Part shown: positions 1 to 9,930 of the stretch, one piece after another
How positions within the stretch are numbered: position 1 is the first letter of the stretch
Layout: each line of letters begins with the position of its first letter
DNA from: Streptomyces sp. NBC_01267
GTDB taxonomy: Bacteria; Actinomycetota; Actinomycetes; Streptomycetales; Streptomycetaceae
NCBI RefSeq assembly: GCF_036241575.1
Contig: NZ_CP108455.1
Location: 1,136,501 to 1,200,500, forward strand
Direction of reading: 5' to 3'
Length of the DNA stretch: 64,000 bases
Position numbers and translations under genes: made by a program
Notes under the pieces: model-generated
What the model was told of the DNA's origin: nothing
Database searches by the model: none
What the model saw: the letters and a program-made list of their open reading frames with translations, nothing else

Positions 1-194
1 ACCGGCAGCGTGATGACGAATACGGTCACCGAACGGGCCGAGGCGAAGTTGTTGCCGAACGCGGCCAGCACTTCCTGCGGGGACAGTTTGCCGAGCAGTC
101 CGGTCACGATGCCGGCTGCTCCCACCACGAGGAGGGGGTTGCGGCGCGTGGCGAATCCGAGGATCACCACGAGCACGCCGAGGAGAACGATCAC
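1..194 (-). CDS. DUF969 family membrane protein, N-terminal part (cut by left edge)
   Basis: Only the first 64 codons are in the window. Translation from GTG at 194 gives a start of two adjacent hydrophobic segments, with the motif RRNPLLVVGAAGIVTGLLG, which I recognise as the beginning of DUF969 family integral membrane proteins. A Shine-Dalgarno-like GGAAGAAGG lies 7 nt upstream of the GTG, and the ATG at 216 is out of frame, which decides the start. In other bacteria DUF969 and DUF979 genes sit beside pyroglutamyl peptidase or 5-oxoprolinase genes, so a role in moving 5-oxoproline or a related compound is plausible here, but this is inference from context. It has its own upstream promoter/operator and follows the GntR gene on the same strand. 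Confidence 0.75.
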   Translation of the reverse strand, partial: MIVLLGVLVVILGFATRRNPLLVVGAAGIVTGLLGKLSPQEVLAAFGNNFASARSVTVFVITLP

Positions 195-257
195 GCGTCG
201 GCCTTCTTCCGCGCATGGACCTTGCGGTCCCGGTCAGACGGGGGGATGCTGCGCGAG

Positions 258-287
258 ACCCTAGGTGATTGTTCAACAAACGCACAA
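258..287 (-). promoter_or_regulatory. Promoter with GntR-type operator upstream of the DUF969 gene
   Basis: On the minus strand a -35-like TTGTGC (287-282) and a -10-like TAGGGT (263-258) are separated by 18 bp. The spacer contains the perfect palindrome TTGTTGAACAA (279-269). The same palindrome sits at the same place within an 18-bp spacer in front of pxpA. The predicted transcription start is about 57 nt upstream of the DUF969 start codon. The neighbouring FCD-type GntR regulator is the obvious candidate to bind it. Seen: the sequence symmetry. Inferred: promoter and operator function. Confidence 0.6.
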
Positions 288-375
288 GAGACGTCGATCA
301 CAGAACGGACGGCAGGAGCCGTACGGGGCGTCCGGCGCCCGAAGTCTCACACCGCCGACCCCGTGCGCACCGCCC

Positions 376-1089
376 TCACTCGGCCGCGAGCCGCTGCGCG
401 TACGCCTCGGCGAGCTGACGGCGGGAGTCCTCCAGATAGAAACCCAGCATGCGTTCGGCGCCTGCCGCGTCCCCCGCGGCCAGCCGGTCCACGAGCTCGC
501 GGTTCCGGGTGAGATACGGCTCGTGGAAACGGCGCGGGTCCGCCATCACGTGGAAGGCCAGCCGCAGCTCGGCCAGCACATTGCCCATCAGCTCGTTCAC
601 CCGGGGACTGCCGGCCAGCCCCGCCAGCGCCTGGTGGAAGCGGATGTTGGCGGTCGAGCAGGCCGCCCAGTCGTCCACCGCGGCGGCCCGCTCACCGGTG
701 GCCACCGCGGCTTCGGCCGCTTCCAGCGCGTACGGCGGCTCCCCCAGCGCCCGTAGCGCCGCGCACTCGACCAGCAGCCTGACCTGGTAGATGTCCACCA
801 GGTCCGCCACCGCGAGCACCCGGACGAAAACCCCTTTGTTGAGCCGGTGTTCGAGCAGCCGCTCATGGGTGAGCAGTCGGAACGCCTCCCGCAGCGTGTT
901 CCGGGAAACGGCGAGCGCACCGCTGAGGCTCTCCTCGGAGAGCCTGCTCCCGGGCGGGAAGTACCCCTCGGTGATCCGTTCCCGGAGGACGGAGGCGACC
1001 CGCTCCGCCGTGCCCGCTCCGGCCAGGGCGGCGCCGTCCGCCGCCAGTTCGGTGAGGTCCGGAACAACCCGGCCCGATGTCTCCGCCAT
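376..1089 (-). CDS. GntR family transcriptional regulator, FCD (FadR-like) subfamily
   Basis: A 237-residue regulator. The N-terminal third carries a GntR winged helix (RVASVLRERITEGYFPPGSRLSEESL, residues about 28-53, then the recognition helix region VSRNTLREAFRLL). The C-terminal part is an all-helical FCD ligand domain with the usual Asp/His metal or ligand residues around NIRFHQAL. I chose ATG 1089 over the longer frame starting at 1176 because AGGGG lies 6 nt upstream and the extra 29 residues look like leader. It is divergent from pxpABC and reads towards the DUF969 gene. Two TTGTTnAACAA palindromes flank it, so it probably controls 5-oxoproline use, with a small acid as ligand. The ligand is inferred, not shown. 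Confidence 0.88.
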   Translation of the reverse strand: MAETSGRVVPDLTELAADGAALAGAGTAERVASVLRERITEGYFPPGSRLSEESLSGALAVSRNTLREAFRLLTHERLLEHRLNKGVFVRVLAVADLVDIYQVRLLVECAALRALGEPPYALEAAEAAVATGERAAAVDDWAACSTANIRFHQALAGLAGSPRVNELMGNVLAELRLAFHVMADPRRFHEPYLTRNRELVDRLAAGDAAGAERMLGFYLEDSRRQLAEAYAQRLAAE

Positions 1090-1185
1090 GCCCGACCCCT
1101 GTTCCTCCGCCGCTCGCCGCGCGCCGCCCTCGGGGCGGCCGGGCCAAGTCAATCGCAGGAGCGCGACCGCTCCCAAGCCAACCCC

Positions 1186-1215
1186 TTGTCAGATTGTTGA
1201 ACAATTCGTTAGCGT
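1186..1215 (+). promoter_or_regulatory. pxpA promoter with GntR-type operator; likely leaderless transcript
   Basis: A -35-like TTGTCA (1186-1191) and -10-like TAGCGT (1210-1215) are 18 bp apart, and the spacer holds the palindrome ATTGTTGAACAAT (1193-1205). A start 6-9 nt after the -10 falls at about 1221-1224, that is on the GTG/ATG of pxpA at 1222/1225. There is no Shine-Dalgarno sequence, so the message is probably leaderless. The site also lies in the divergent region of the GntR gene, so it could mediate autoregulation. Confidence 0.6.
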
Positions 1216-1224
1216 GCGCATGTG

Positions 1225-1974
1225 ATGGACCTCAATGCGGATCTCGGTGAAGGCTTCGGACGGTGGAAGCTCACCGATGACGACGCCCTGCTTTCCTGCG
1301 TGACGAGCGCCAACGTCGCCTGCGGTTTCCACGCGGGCGACGCCTCGGTGATGCGCCGGGTGTGCGAGACGGCCGCCGCCCGCGGTGTTCGGATCGGCGC
1401 CCATGTCGGGTACCGGGATCTCGCCGGTTTCGGACGGCGTTCCATGGAGGTACCGCCCGCCGAGCTGGCCGCCGAGGTCGCCTACCAGATCGGCGCGCTG
1501 CGCGTCTTCGCCGAGGCCGCCGGGTCGGTCGTCTCGTACGTGAAGCCGCACGGCGCCCTCTACAACCGCACCGTCCGGGACGAGACCCAGGCCGCGGCGG
1601 TGGTCGAAGGCGTGCTGCTGGCCGGTGGCTCTCCCGCCGTGCTCGGGCTGCCCGGTTCGCAGCTGCTCGCGCACGCGTCGGCCGCGGGGCTCGACGCCGT
1701 CGAGGAAGCCTTCGCCGACCGTGCGTACACCCGGCAGGGCACCCTCGTACCGCGCGGCGAGCCCGACGCGGTCGTCCATGACGCCCCTGCCGTCGTCCGC
1801 CGTGCGGTCGGCATGGCGGTCGACCGCGCCGTCACCGCCGCCGACGGCAGCCGGATCCCGGTCGGGGCCCGGTCCCTGTGCGTGCACGGCGACTCCCCCG
1901 GCGCCGCGGAGCTGGCCCGCCGGGTCAGAGCAGCCCTGGAAGCAGCCGGCGTCACCGTCCGGGCGTTCGCATGA
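1225..1974 (+). CDS. pxpA: 5-oxoprolinase subunit PxpA (LamB/YcsF family)
   Basis: PxpA works with PxpB and PxpC to open 5-oxo-L-proline to glutamate at the cost of ATP, in the cytoplasm. The roughly 249-residue protein has the family's usual length and its hallmark N-terminus (MDLNADLGEGFG), the motif SANVACGFHAGD at about residue 35, YVKPHGALYN near 100 and the EEAFADRAYTRQG stretch near 155. ATG 1225 is taken as start; an adjacent GTG at 1222 is equally possible because no ribosome-binding site is present and translation is probably leaderless. The stop overlaps the pxpB start (ATGA), so the three subunit genes are translationally coupled. Confidence 0.95.
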   Translation: MDLNADLGEGFGRWKLTDDDALLSCVTSANVACGFHAGDASVMRRVCETAAARGVRIGAHVGYRDLAGFGRRSMEVPPAELAAEVAYQIGALRVFAEAAGSVVSYVKPHGALYNRTVRDETQAAAVVEGVLLAGGSPAVLGLPGSQLLAHASAAGLDAVEEAFADRAYTRQGTLVPRGEPDAVVHDAPAVVRRAVGMAVDRAVTAADGSRIPVGARSLCVHGDSPGAAELARRVRAALEAAGVTVRAFA

Positions 1975-2642
1975 GCGGCCGGGACGACGTCCGGGTCCTG
2001 CCCGCGGGCCGGCACGCACTGCTCGTCGAACTGGCCACCGGCGCACACGCCGAGGCCTTCCACGCCGAACTGCTGCGCCGCCGCGCCCGCGGTGAGCTCC
2101 CCGCCGTACGCGAGATCGTTCCCGGCGCCAGGACCGTCCTGCTCGACGGCATCCCGGACATACCCCCGGGTGCCGCCGGGCGGCTCGCGTCCGACCTCGT
2201 CTCCTGGCGGATACCGCCGCTGCCGCGCGACGCGGGCGACGCGGTGGAGATCCCGGTGCTGTACGACGGCCCCGACCTCGCCGATGTCGCCGCCCGGTGG
2301 GGCGTGGGCGTCGACGAAGTGTCCCGGATCCACAGCGGCGCCGAATTCCGCGTCGCCTTCAGCGGTTTCGCGCCGGGCTTCGGCTATCTGACGGGGCTCC
2401 CCGAACGCTTCCACGTGCCTCGCCGCACCACCCCCCGTACCCAGGTCCCGGCCGGAGCCCTGGCCCTGGCGGGGCCGCACACCGGCGTGTACCCGCGCGC
2501 CTCACCGGGCGGCTGGCAGCTCATCGGCCGGATGCCGGACCCCGGCCGCCTGTGGGACCCGGCCCGCGAGCCCGCCGCGCTGCTCACCCCGGGCACCCGC
2601 GTCCGGTTCGTCGAAGCGAGTACGAGGGAGACCTGCGGATGA
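1971..2642 (+). CDS. pxpB: 5-oxoprolinase subunit PxpB (KipI family)
   Basis: A 223-residue KipI-type protein, a subunit of the ATP-dependent 5-oxoprolinase with PxpA and PxpC. Family signatures are visible: the EIPVLYDGPDLADVA stretch near residue 90, AFSGFAPGFGYLTGLP near 125 and the YPRASPGGWQLIGRMP segment near 180. In Bacillus the homologue KipI is best known as an inhibitor of the sporulation kinase KinA, but the metabolic role fits the intact three-gene operon here. The start at ATG 1971 overlaps the pxpA stop. Its own stop overlaps the pxpC start by 4 nt. Confidence 0.94.
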   Translation: MSGRDDVRVLPAGRHALLVELATGAHAEAFHAELLRRRARGELPAVREIVPGARTVLLDGIPDIPPGAAGRLASDLVSWRIPPLPRDAGDAVEIPVLYDGPDLADVAARWGVGVDEVSRIHSGAEFRVAFSGFAPGFGYLTGLPERFHVPRRTTPRTQVPAGALALAGPHTGVYPRASPGGWQLIGRMPDPGRLWDPAREPAALLTPGTRVRFVEASTRETCG

Positions 2643-3499
2643 CGGCACGGCTCCAGGTGGTCCGGGCCGGCGCCCTGACCACCGTGCAGGACGACGGCCG
2701 CCCCGGATACGCGCACCTCGGTGTGGGTCACGCGGGCGCCCTGGACGCCCCGGCCCGGCAGTTGGCGAACCGGCTGGCGGGCAACCGGGCCGATGCCGCC
2801 GTACTGGAGACCACGCTCACCGGCTGCGCGGTCCGCCCGGACCGGGCGTCCACCGCCGTCGTCGGGGGCGCGCCCTGCCGCGTCACGGTCGACGGCCGTC
2901 CCGTCGCCTGGGGCGCACCGGTGCACGTCCCGGCCGGTGCGGTCCTCGAAGCGCATCCGGCCGCGCGGGGCGTGCGCAGCTATCTGGCGTTCGGTGGCGG
3001 TCTGCTCCCGGAACCCGTGCTCGGCAGCCGATCGGCCGACCTCCTCTCCGGGCTCGGCCCCGCACCGCTGCGCGACGGAGACGAACTGCCGCTCGGCACG
3101 CCCCACGGGGCCCCGGGCCGGGCGGACGCCGTGCCGTGGCCGGGCATGCCCGCGTCCCTGGTTCTGCCGGTACGGCTGGGCCCCCGCCACGACTGGTTCA
3201 CCCCCGCCGCCCTGCGCACCCTGGCCACGGCCGGGTACCGGGTCTCACCGCACAGCAACCGCATCGGCCTGCGCACCGACGGCCCCGCCCTCGAACGGGC
3301 CCGACAGGGCGAACTGCCGAGCGAGGGCGTCGTTCTGGGAGCGGTCCAGGTGCCCCCCGACGGCCGCCCCGTGGTCTTCCTCAACGACCACCCGACCACC
3401 GGCGGGTACCCGGTGATCGGGGTCGTACCCCACGCGTCCCTCGCAGCCGCCGCCCAGGCGACTCCGGGCACGGCGGTGCGGTTCGTGCCCGTGCGGTGA
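2639..3499 (+). CDS. pxpC: 5-oxoprolinase subunit PxpC (KipA family, biotin-dependent carboxyltransferase fold)
   Basis: A 286-residue KipA-type subunit completing the PxpABC 5-oxoprolinase. It begins with the characteristic LQVVRAGALTTVQDDGRPG and ends with the conserved PVVFLNDHPTTGGYPVIGVV segment. A longer open frame from 2297 exists, but the ATG at 2639 overlaps the pxpB stop in the same way as the upstream junction, and family homology begins there. The operon ends shortly after at a strong hairpin. Confidence 0.94.
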   Translation: MTARLQVVRAGALTTVQDDGRPGYAHLGVGHAGALDAPARQLANRLAGNRADAAVLETTLTGCAVRPDRASTAVVGGAPCRVTVDGRPVAWGAPVHVPAGAVLEAHPAARGVRSYLAFGGGLLPEPVLGSRSADLLSGLGPAPLRDGDELPLGTPHGAPGRADAVPWPGMPASLVLPVRLGPRHDWFTPAALRTLATAGYRVSPHSNRIGLRTDGPALERARQGELPSEGVVLGAVQVPPDGRPVVFLNDHPTTGGYPVIGVVPHASLAAAAQATPGTAVRFVPVR

Positions 3500-3560
3500 G
3501 CCGCACGCGCGGCCCGGCCCCTGCCGCCGCCCGGAATCCACTCCCTTCCGACCCTGCACA

Positions 3561-3604
3561 TGCCGCTGCCCGGCACCCCTGGCGAGGGGTGCCGGGCAGC
3601 GGCA
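3561..3604. terminator. Bidirectional hairpin between pxpC and metK
   Basis: A perfect 20-bp inverted repeat (3561-3580 and 3585-3604) with a GGCG loop lies between the convergent pxpC and metK genes. There is no T-run, as is usual for Streptomyces terminators. It can serve both strands. Confidence 0.8.
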
Positions 3605-3623
3605 CGCGAAGCGGCGGTCGGCC

Positions 3624-4847
<1,224 letters not shown>

Positions 4848-5085
4848 AACGCTCCCTGGGGTTGCAGCGGCTGCTGGCTGATCATGGGTGGAGTGGCCGG
4901 GAGCTGCGCCCGGCTCATTCCGTGACCAGTTTATCGGTCGCCTCCGGTCAACGGGGCACGTGTCTCGCTCCGTGGGAGCCGTGTGACCCGAGGCACTCCT
5001 TACTGCGGTACGGTCATCGGCCCGCCGAACAGGCGGGAGTCCGCGTTCTGCGGCCTTGCCCCGCCGGTGGGCCGACACCAGATTT
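4848..5085 (-). other. metK upstream region, no gene
   Basis: About 240 nt between metK and coaBC. It should hold the metK promoter and 5' leader. I looked for a SAM-type riboswitch layout and did not recognise one. Some GC-rich dyads occur around 5020-5080 (cggcccgcc ... ggtgggccg) that could be the coaBC terminator. Confidence 0.4.
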
Positions 5086-6297
5086 TCATCCGAGCCCGGG
5101 TATGACCAGGTCCCAGACCGTATCTGCAAGGGCTTCCTTAGTCCCGTACGGCACCGGGGTCTCACTGCCCCCCGCCGCCAGGACCACTGCTTCGTTCTCC
5201 TCGGACCCGAAGGTCTTGTGTTCCCCCACCTCATTGACGACGAGCAGGTCACAGCCCTTGCGCCGCAGTTTGTGACGGCCGTTGGAGAGGACGTCGTCGG
5301 TCTCCGCGGCGAACCCGACCACCACCTGTCCGGGCGTGGCGCGTTCCGCCGAGATCTCGGCGAGGATGTCCGGATTGCGGACCAGAGTGATCGGGGCGGG
5401 CTCCTGGCCGTCCCGCTTCTTGATCTTGCCCGCGGCGTAGGCGGCCGGGCGGAAGTCGGCCACCGCCGCGGCCATGACCACGGCGTCGGCGTCGGCCGCG
5501 GCCTCCAGGACGGCTTCGCGCAGCTGCACCGCGGTTCCCACATGGACGACGTCGGCCCCCGCCGGATCCGGCATACCGGTGTTGGCCTCGATCAGCGTCA
5601 CCCTGGCGCCGCGCGCGACAGCCGTACGGGCGAGGGCGTACCCCTGCTTGCCCGACGAGCGGTTCCCCAGGAAGCGCACCGGGTCGAGCGGCTCACGGGT
5701 GCCGCCCGCACTGATCACGACATGGCGTCCGGCGAGGTCGGGTTCCGTCACTCCGCGGGCGAGCACCCGTCGGCAGGTCTCGAAGATCTCCCCCGGGTCG
5801 GGCAGCCTGCCCTTGCCGGTGTCGACGCCGGTGAGCCTGCCGACGCCGGGCTCGATCACCACGGCTCCGCGCCTGCGGAGTGTCGCGACGTTCTCCCGGG
5901 TGGCCGGGTGCTCCCACATCTCGGTGTGCATCGCGGGCGCGAAGACGACCGGACACCTGGCCGTGAGCAGGGTGTTGGTCAGCAGGTCGTCGGCGAGGCC
6001 GTGGGCCGCCCTTGCCAGGATGTCGGCGGTGGCGGGAGCGACCAGCACGAGATCGGCGGCCTGTCCGATCCGTACGTGCGGGACCTCGTGGACATCGGAC
6101 CAGACCTCGGTCGACACCGGGCTGCCGGAGAGTGCCGACCAGGTGGCGGCGCCGACGAAGTGGAGCGCGGATTCGGTGGGCACGACCCGTACGTCGTGTC
6201 CGGACTCGGTCAGCCGGCGCAGCACCTCGCAGGCCTTGTACGCGGCGATGCCTCCGCTGACCCCCAGAACGACCTTCGGCTTCTGCGCCACGTCCAT
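5086..6297 (-). CDS. coaBC: Bifunctional phosphopantothenoylcysteine decarboxylase / phosphopantothenate-cysteine ligase
   Basis: CoaBC makes two consecutive steps of coenzyme A synthesis: it joins 4'-phosphopantothenate with cysteine (CTP-dependent CoaB half) and decarboxylates the product (flavin-dependent CoaC half). The N-terminal CoaC domain starts [21 protein letters not shown] and has the APAMHTEMW loop. The CoaB half has [20 protein letters not shown] and RNPDILAEI. Start: ATG 6297, or GTG 6291, which has better spacing from GGGGAG; an open frame to 6339 is unlikely. It lies downstream of rpoZ but behind a strong hairpin. Confidence 0.95.
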   Translation of the reverse strand: MDVAQKPKVVLGVSGGIAAYKACEVLRRLTESGHDVRVVPTESALHFVGAATWSALSGSPVSTEVWSDVHEVPHVRIGQAADLVLVAPATADILARAAHGLADDLLTNTLLTARCPVVFAPAMHTEMWEHPATRENVATLRRRGAVVIEPGVGRLTGVDTGKGRLPDPGEIFETCRRVLARGVTEPDLAGRHVVISAGGTREPLDPVRFLGNRSSGKQGYALARTAVARGARVTLIEANTGMPDPAGADVVHVGTAVQLREAVLEAAADADAVVMAAAVADFRPAAYAAGKIKKRDGQEPAPITLVRNPDILAEISAERATPGQVVVGFAAETDDVLSNGRHKLRRKGCDLLVVNEVGEHKTFGSEENEAVVLAAGGSETPVPYGTKEALADTVWDLVIPGLG

Positions 6298-6338
6298 GTC
6301 TCCCCGGCTCCCGCATTCGGATTCGTACACCCATGACA

Positions 6339-6377
6339 CACCACAGGCCCGGCAGTCGCGCTGCCGGGCCTGTGGTG
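6339..6377. terminator. Strong hairpin between rpoZ and coaBC
   Basis: A perfect 17-bp inverted repeat (6339-6355 and 6361-6377) with a TCGCG loop, immediately after the rpoZ stop on the minus strand. Its lower part reaches to about 40 nt before the coaBC start, so coaBC presumably has readthrough or a promoter inside this region. Confidence 0.75.
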
Positions 6378-6398
6378 AAAAGAAATAACTGTCTGCTG

Positions 6399-6671
6399 TT
6401 ACTGCGCGGGGCCTTCGATGGCCTCGGAGGTCAGCAGACCCGCGTTGATCTCGCGGAGCGCGATCGAGAGGGGCTTCTCGTGGACGTGAGTGTCCACCAG
6501 CGGACCGACATACTCCAGCAGGCCTTCGCCGAGCTGCGAGTAGTACGCATTGATCTGACGCGCGCGCTTGGCGGCGTAGATCACGAGGCTGTACTTCGAG
6601 TCGGTTGCCTCAAGCAGCTCATCAATCGGCGGGTTGATGATGCCCTCGGGCGTGGTGATGGAAGAGGACAC
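6399..6671 (-). CDS. rpoZ: RNA polymerase omega subunit
   Basis: A 90-residue omega subunit, which helps assembly and stability of RNA polymerase by folding around beta'. It shows the family core [28 protein letters not shown] and the C-terminal [10 protein letters not shown]. The start is GTG 6671, with GGAAGG 6 nt upstream. It follows gmk by 25 nt, the classic gmk-rpoZ pair. Confidence 0.96.
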   Translation of the reverse strand: MSSSITTPEGIINPPIDELLEATDSKYSLVIYAAKRARQINAYYSQLGEGLLEYVGPLVDTHVHEKPLSIALREINAGLLTSEAIEGPAQ

Positions 6672-6696
6672 TCTCTGCCTTCCGATGGAGTGAATA

Positions 6697-7290
6697 TCAA
6701 AGAACCTTGACCAAGGCTAGCAGCTCACGGGCCACGTCTTCGACGGAGGTATTGACAAGGGTCGTATCGAACTCCGACTCGGCGGCCAGTTCGATCTTGG
6801 CGACGGCCAGCCGTCGCTCGATGACATCGGGCGCCTCGGTCCCGCGACCGGTGAGCCTGCGGACCAGTTCGTCCCAGCTCGGCGGGGCGAGGAAGACCAA
6901 CTGGGCCTCGGGCATCGACTCGCGCACCAGCCGGGCGCCCTGGAGATCGATCTCCAGGAGCACCGGCTCCCCGGCTTCGAGACGGTCGAGTACGGCACGG
7001 CGCGGGGTGCCGTACCTGTTGCCCGCGAACTCGGCCCACTCGAGCAGCTCACCGTTGGCGACGAGCTTGTCGAACTCCTCGTCGTCCACGAAGAAGTACT
7101 GGACGCCGTCGCGCTCGCCGGGGCGCGGCTTACGGGTCGTCGCCGACACCGAGAGCCAGACCTCGGGGTGCACCTTGCGCATATGGGCGACGACCGTGCT
7201 CTTGCCGACCCCGGAGGGGCCGGAGAGCACGGTCAACCGCGGATGGGGGTCCGGGGATACGGGGGTCGTCCCCCGGGGTGTTACAGCCAT
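6697..7290 (-). CDS. gmk: Guanylate kinase
   Basis: Phosphorylates GMP to GDP with ATP. The 197-residue protein has the Walker A loop [11 protein letters not shown] (about residues 22-32), the GMP-binding [13 protein letters not shown] and [13 protein letters not shown] segments, and [10 protein letters not shown]. It lies between mihF (38 nt) and rpoZ, a conserved actinobacterial order that links nucleotide metabolism to transcription. Confidence 0.96.
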   Translation of the reverse strand: MAVTPRGTTPVSPDPHPRLTVLSGPSGVGKSTVVAHMRKVHPEVWLSVSATTRKPRPGERDGVQYFFVDDEEFDKLVANGELLEWAEFAGNRYGTPRRAVLDRLEAGEPVLLEIDLQGARLVRESMPEAQLVFLAPPSWDELVRRLTGRGTEAPDVIERRLAVAKIELAAESEFDTTLVNTSVEDVARELLALVKVL

Positions 7291-7328
7291 GCGGCGATTA
7301 TTCCAGCTTCCCAGGGGTGCCTGGGACG

Positions 7329-7652
7329 TCAGGCAGAGCCGCCACCGAACTCGCGCTCCAAAGAGGCGATCTGATTGGAGCCGAGACCGCGCACACGGCG
7401 GCTCTCGGAGATGCCGAGCCGCTCCATGATCTGCTTGGCGCGGACCTTGCCGACGCCAGGCAGGGACTCAAGGAGAGCGGAGACCTTCATCTTCCCGATG
7501 ACGCCGTTCTCCTGGCCCTGCTTGATGACCTCGTGCAGAGACGCGCCGGAGTGCTTGAGTCGATTCTTGACCTCGGCCCGCTCCCGGCGAGCCGCGGCGG
7601 CCTTTTCGAGCGCGGCTGCGCGCTGTTCAGGGGTAAGGGGCGGAAGAGCCAC
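7329..7652 (-). CDS. mihF: Actinobacterial integration host factor (mIHF/sIHF)
   Basis: A small basic nucleoid-associated protein of 107 residues, the same length as Streptomyces coelicolor sIHF. It starts [18 protein letters not shown] and contains the helix-two-turn-helix DNA-binding part around [20 protein letters not shown], near residues 63-82. It binds and bends DNA without strict sequence preference and affects supercoiling, development and secondary metabolism in Streptomyces. It is unrelated to the HU-like IHF of enterobacteria. It stands between pyrF and gmk with a 291-nt upstream gap, so it likely has its own promoter. Confidence 0.95.
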   Translation of the reverse strand: MALPPLTPEQRAAALEKAAAARRERAEVKNRLKHSGASLHEVIKQGQENGVIGKMKVSALLESLPGVGKVRAKQIMERLGISESRRVRGLGSNQIASLEREFGGGSA

Positions 7653-7943
7653 GCCTACGTCACCTCGGATGTCGAACTGTCGGATACGGACCGGTGAGGA
7701 ACTGATCGCCCCACACCTGCGGAGCGACGTGCAACGAAGTTGCGCGTCGGCTCTCGACGGAGACTAGCGGCCACGGCCGCTCCAGTCAGCGAGAACAGAC
7801 GAAAAGTCCTGGTCAGCCTTGGCCGGAGCGGATATTTAGGGCATAACACCCCGGTTTTCAGCCCCGCGGACGTCAACTGGCTGAAACTGCTCACCACACC
7901 CTCACTTTTTCGGACCCTCCGGCCCCCTACCTCGCGGGTCCCG
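7653..7943 (-). other. Intergenic region upstream of mihF
   Basis: No credible gene. It contains a comparatively AT-rich patch (about 7830-7855, including TATTTAGGG on the plus strand) that may be part of the mihF promoter. I did not find a convincing paired -35/-10. Confidence 0.4.
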
Positions 7944-8783
7944 CTAGGGCGCGACCGCCGCACGCACCTCGTCGGTGAAACGGGCGGCCGAATCGCGCAG
8001 CGCCGTGCGATCCGGACCGTGACGGAGAACACCCCGGCTGACGCTCGGCACGACGTTCCCGACGGCCCGGCCGAACACACCCGGCAGATCCGCGGGCGTC
8101 GCGCCCTGGGCGCCGATGCCGGGGGCCAGCAGCGGACCGTTGATGTCGAGGCGCACCCCCGCGTCGCCGAGCGTGGCGCCGACGACGGCGCCCACCGAGC
8201 CGAGCGGCTGCGCGCCCTCGTTCTCGGCCGCCATGTGGTCGAGCATCAGCTGGGCGAGCGACTGCCCGTCGGCCGCCGTGGCCCGCTGGACCTCGGCGCC
8301 CTCCGGGTTGGAGGTCAGTGCGAGGACGAAGACGCCCGCGCCGCTGAGCACCGCCGCGTCCAGGGCGGGCCGCAGCGAACCGAAGCCGAGGTACGGCGAG
8401 AGGGTCACCGCGTCCGAGAAGAGCGGCGAGTCCTTGTCCAGGTAGGTCGCCGCGTACGCGCCCATCGTCGAGCCGATGTCGCCGCGCTTGGCGTCCATCA
8501 GGACCAGGGCGCCCGCCGACCGCGCCTCGGCGACCGCCTTCTCCAGTACCGCGATGCCCCGCGAGCCGAAGCGCTCGAAGAACGCCGACTGCGGCTTGAG
8601 GACGGCGACCCGGTCGGCCAGCGCCTCGACGACCGTACGGGTGAAGCGCTCCAGGCCCGCGACGTCGTCGCCGAGGCCCCAGTCGGCCAGCAGGGACGCG
8701 TGCGGGTCGATGCCGACGCAGAGCGGACCGCGGGTGTCCATCGAGCGGCGCAGCCGGGCGCCGAACGGTTCGGGGGCGTTCAT
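7944..8783 (-). CDS. pyrF: Orotidine-5'-phosphate decarboxylase (type 2)
   Basis: Decarboxylates OMP to UMP, the last step of de novo UMP synthesis. The 279-residue length and the active-site segment LMDAKRGDIGSTM (about residues 94-106) mark the longer type 2 subfamily found in actinobacteria; the substrate loop GIDPHASLL is near residue 24. The start codon overlaps the pyrD stop by 4 nt. It is the last gene of the pyr operon. Confidence 0.95.
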   Translation of the reverse strand: MNAPEPFGARLRRSMDTRGPLCVGIDPHASLLADWGLGDDVAGLERFTRTVVEALADRVAVLKPQSAFFERFGSRGIAVLEKAVAEARSAGALVLMDAKRGDIGSTMGAYAATYLDKDSPLFSDAVTLSPYLGFGSLRPALDAAVLSGAGVFVLALTSNPEGAEVQRATAADGQSLAQLMLDHMAAENEGAQPLGSVGAVVGATLGDAGVRLDINGPLLAPGIGAQGATPADLPGVFGRAVGNVVPSVSRGVLRHGPDRTALRDSAARFTDEVRAAVAP

Positions 8784-9889
8784 CGGGTGACCTTCCGGTT
8801 CTCGGCGCCGACGGCCTCGGCGAGGGTGGCGTACGGACTGGCGCGCAGCCGGGCGGCCAGGCCCTTGTGGATCGCGCGGGCCCAGCAGGGGCCCTGGTAG
8901 ATGAACGCGCTGTACCCCTGGACGAGCGTGGCACCCGCCAGGATCCGCTGCCAGGCGTCCTCGGCGGTCTCGATGCCGCCGACCCCGATCAGGGTGAGGT
9001 CGTCGCCCACGCGGGCGTGCAGACGGCGCAGAACCTCCAGGGAGCGCTCCTTGAGCGGCGCGCCGGAGAGGCCGCCCGTCTCCGCGGTCAGCGCCGGGGA
9101 CGATGTCAGGCCGAGGCCGTCGCGGGCGATCGTGGTGTTGGTGGCGATGATGCCGTCCAGGCCGAGCTCCACGGCCAGGTCGGCCACGGCGTCCACGTCC
9201 TCGTCGGCGAGGTCGGGGGCGATCTTGACCAGGAGCGGGACGCGGCGCGACGTGACCGTACGGTCGGCCGCTTCGCGAACGGCCGTCAGCAAGGGCCGCA
9301 GCGCCTCGGTGGCCTGGAGGTTCCGCAGTCCGGGGGTGTTCGGGGAGGAGACGTTCACCACCAGGTAGTCGGCGTGCCGGGCCAGCCGCTCGGTCGACGC
9401 GACGTAGTCGCCGACGGCCTCCGCCTCGGGGACGACCTTCGTCTTGCCGATGTTGACGCCGACGGTGGTCCTGAAGACCGGGACGCGGACGGCCAGCCGG
9501 GCCGCCACGGCCGCGGAGCCCTCGTTGTTGAACCCCATGCGGTTGATGAGCGCCCGGTCGTCCACCAGGCGGAAGAGGCGCTTCCTGGGGTTGCCCGGCT
9601 GCGGCTGCGCGGTGACCGTGCCGATCTCGACGTGGTCGAAACCGAGCATGGTCATGCCGTCGATGGCGACGGCGTTCTTGTCGAAGCCCGCGGCGAGACC
9701 GAACGGTCCGTGCATCCGCAGGCCGAAGGCCTCGGTGCGCAGCTCCTTGTACCGGGGCGCGAGGGCCGCGGCGGTGAACGTACGCAGGACCGGGACGCGC
9801 GCCGCGAGGCGGATCCAGCGGAAGGCCAGGTGGTGGGCGCGCTCCGGGTCCATCCGCTTGAAGACCAGGTCGAAGAAGAGTTTGTACAT
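8780..9889 (-). CDS. pyrD: Dihydroorotate dehydrogenase, class 2 (quinone-dependent)
   Basis: Membrane-associated flavoprotein that oxidises dihydroorotate to orotate with quinone as acceptor. Class 2 is shown by the N-terminal extension ([20 protein letters not shown]) that forms the quinone tunnel and by [15 protein letters not shown] with the catalytic serine. ATG 9889 is chosen because this is where class 2 homology begins. The open frame to ATG 9943 adds 18 residues (MNSPTELAVPSRGKPESL) encoded partly by a tandem duplication. The gene follows carB after a terminator-like hairpin, so transcription into pyrDF may be attenuated there. Confidence 0.94.
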   Translation of the reverse strand: MYKLFFDLVFKRMDPERAHHLAFRWIRLAARVPVLRTFTAAALAPRYKELRTEAFGLRMHGPFGLAAGFDKNAVAIDGMTMLGFDHVEIGTVTAQPQPGNPRKRLFRLVDDRALINRMGFNNEGSAAVAARLAVRVPVFRTTVGVNIGKTKVVPEAEAVGDYVASTERLARHADYLVVNVSSPNTPGLRNLQATEALRPLLTAVREAADRTVTSRRVPLLVKIAPDLADEDVDAVADLAVELGLDGIIATNTTIARDGLGLTSSPALTAETGGLSGAPLKERSLEVLRRLHARVGDDLTLIGVGGIETAEDAWQRILAGATLVQGYSAFIYQGPCWARAIHKGLAARLRASPYATLAEAVGAENRKVTR

Positions 9890-9930
9890 CAGGCTTTCAG
9901 GCTTTCCTCGGGACGGGACGGCGAGCTCCG

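Noticed and set aside
4848..5085. Possible SAM riboswitch in front of metK
   Set aside because: I could not trace the kink-turn and conserved core of a SAM riboswitch in the leader. A covariance search would decide.
4848..5543. Upstream extension of the metK reading frame
   Set aside because: Metabolic-gene homology begins at GTG 4847 with a ribosome-binding site; the upstream part lies in coaBC on the same strand in another frame.
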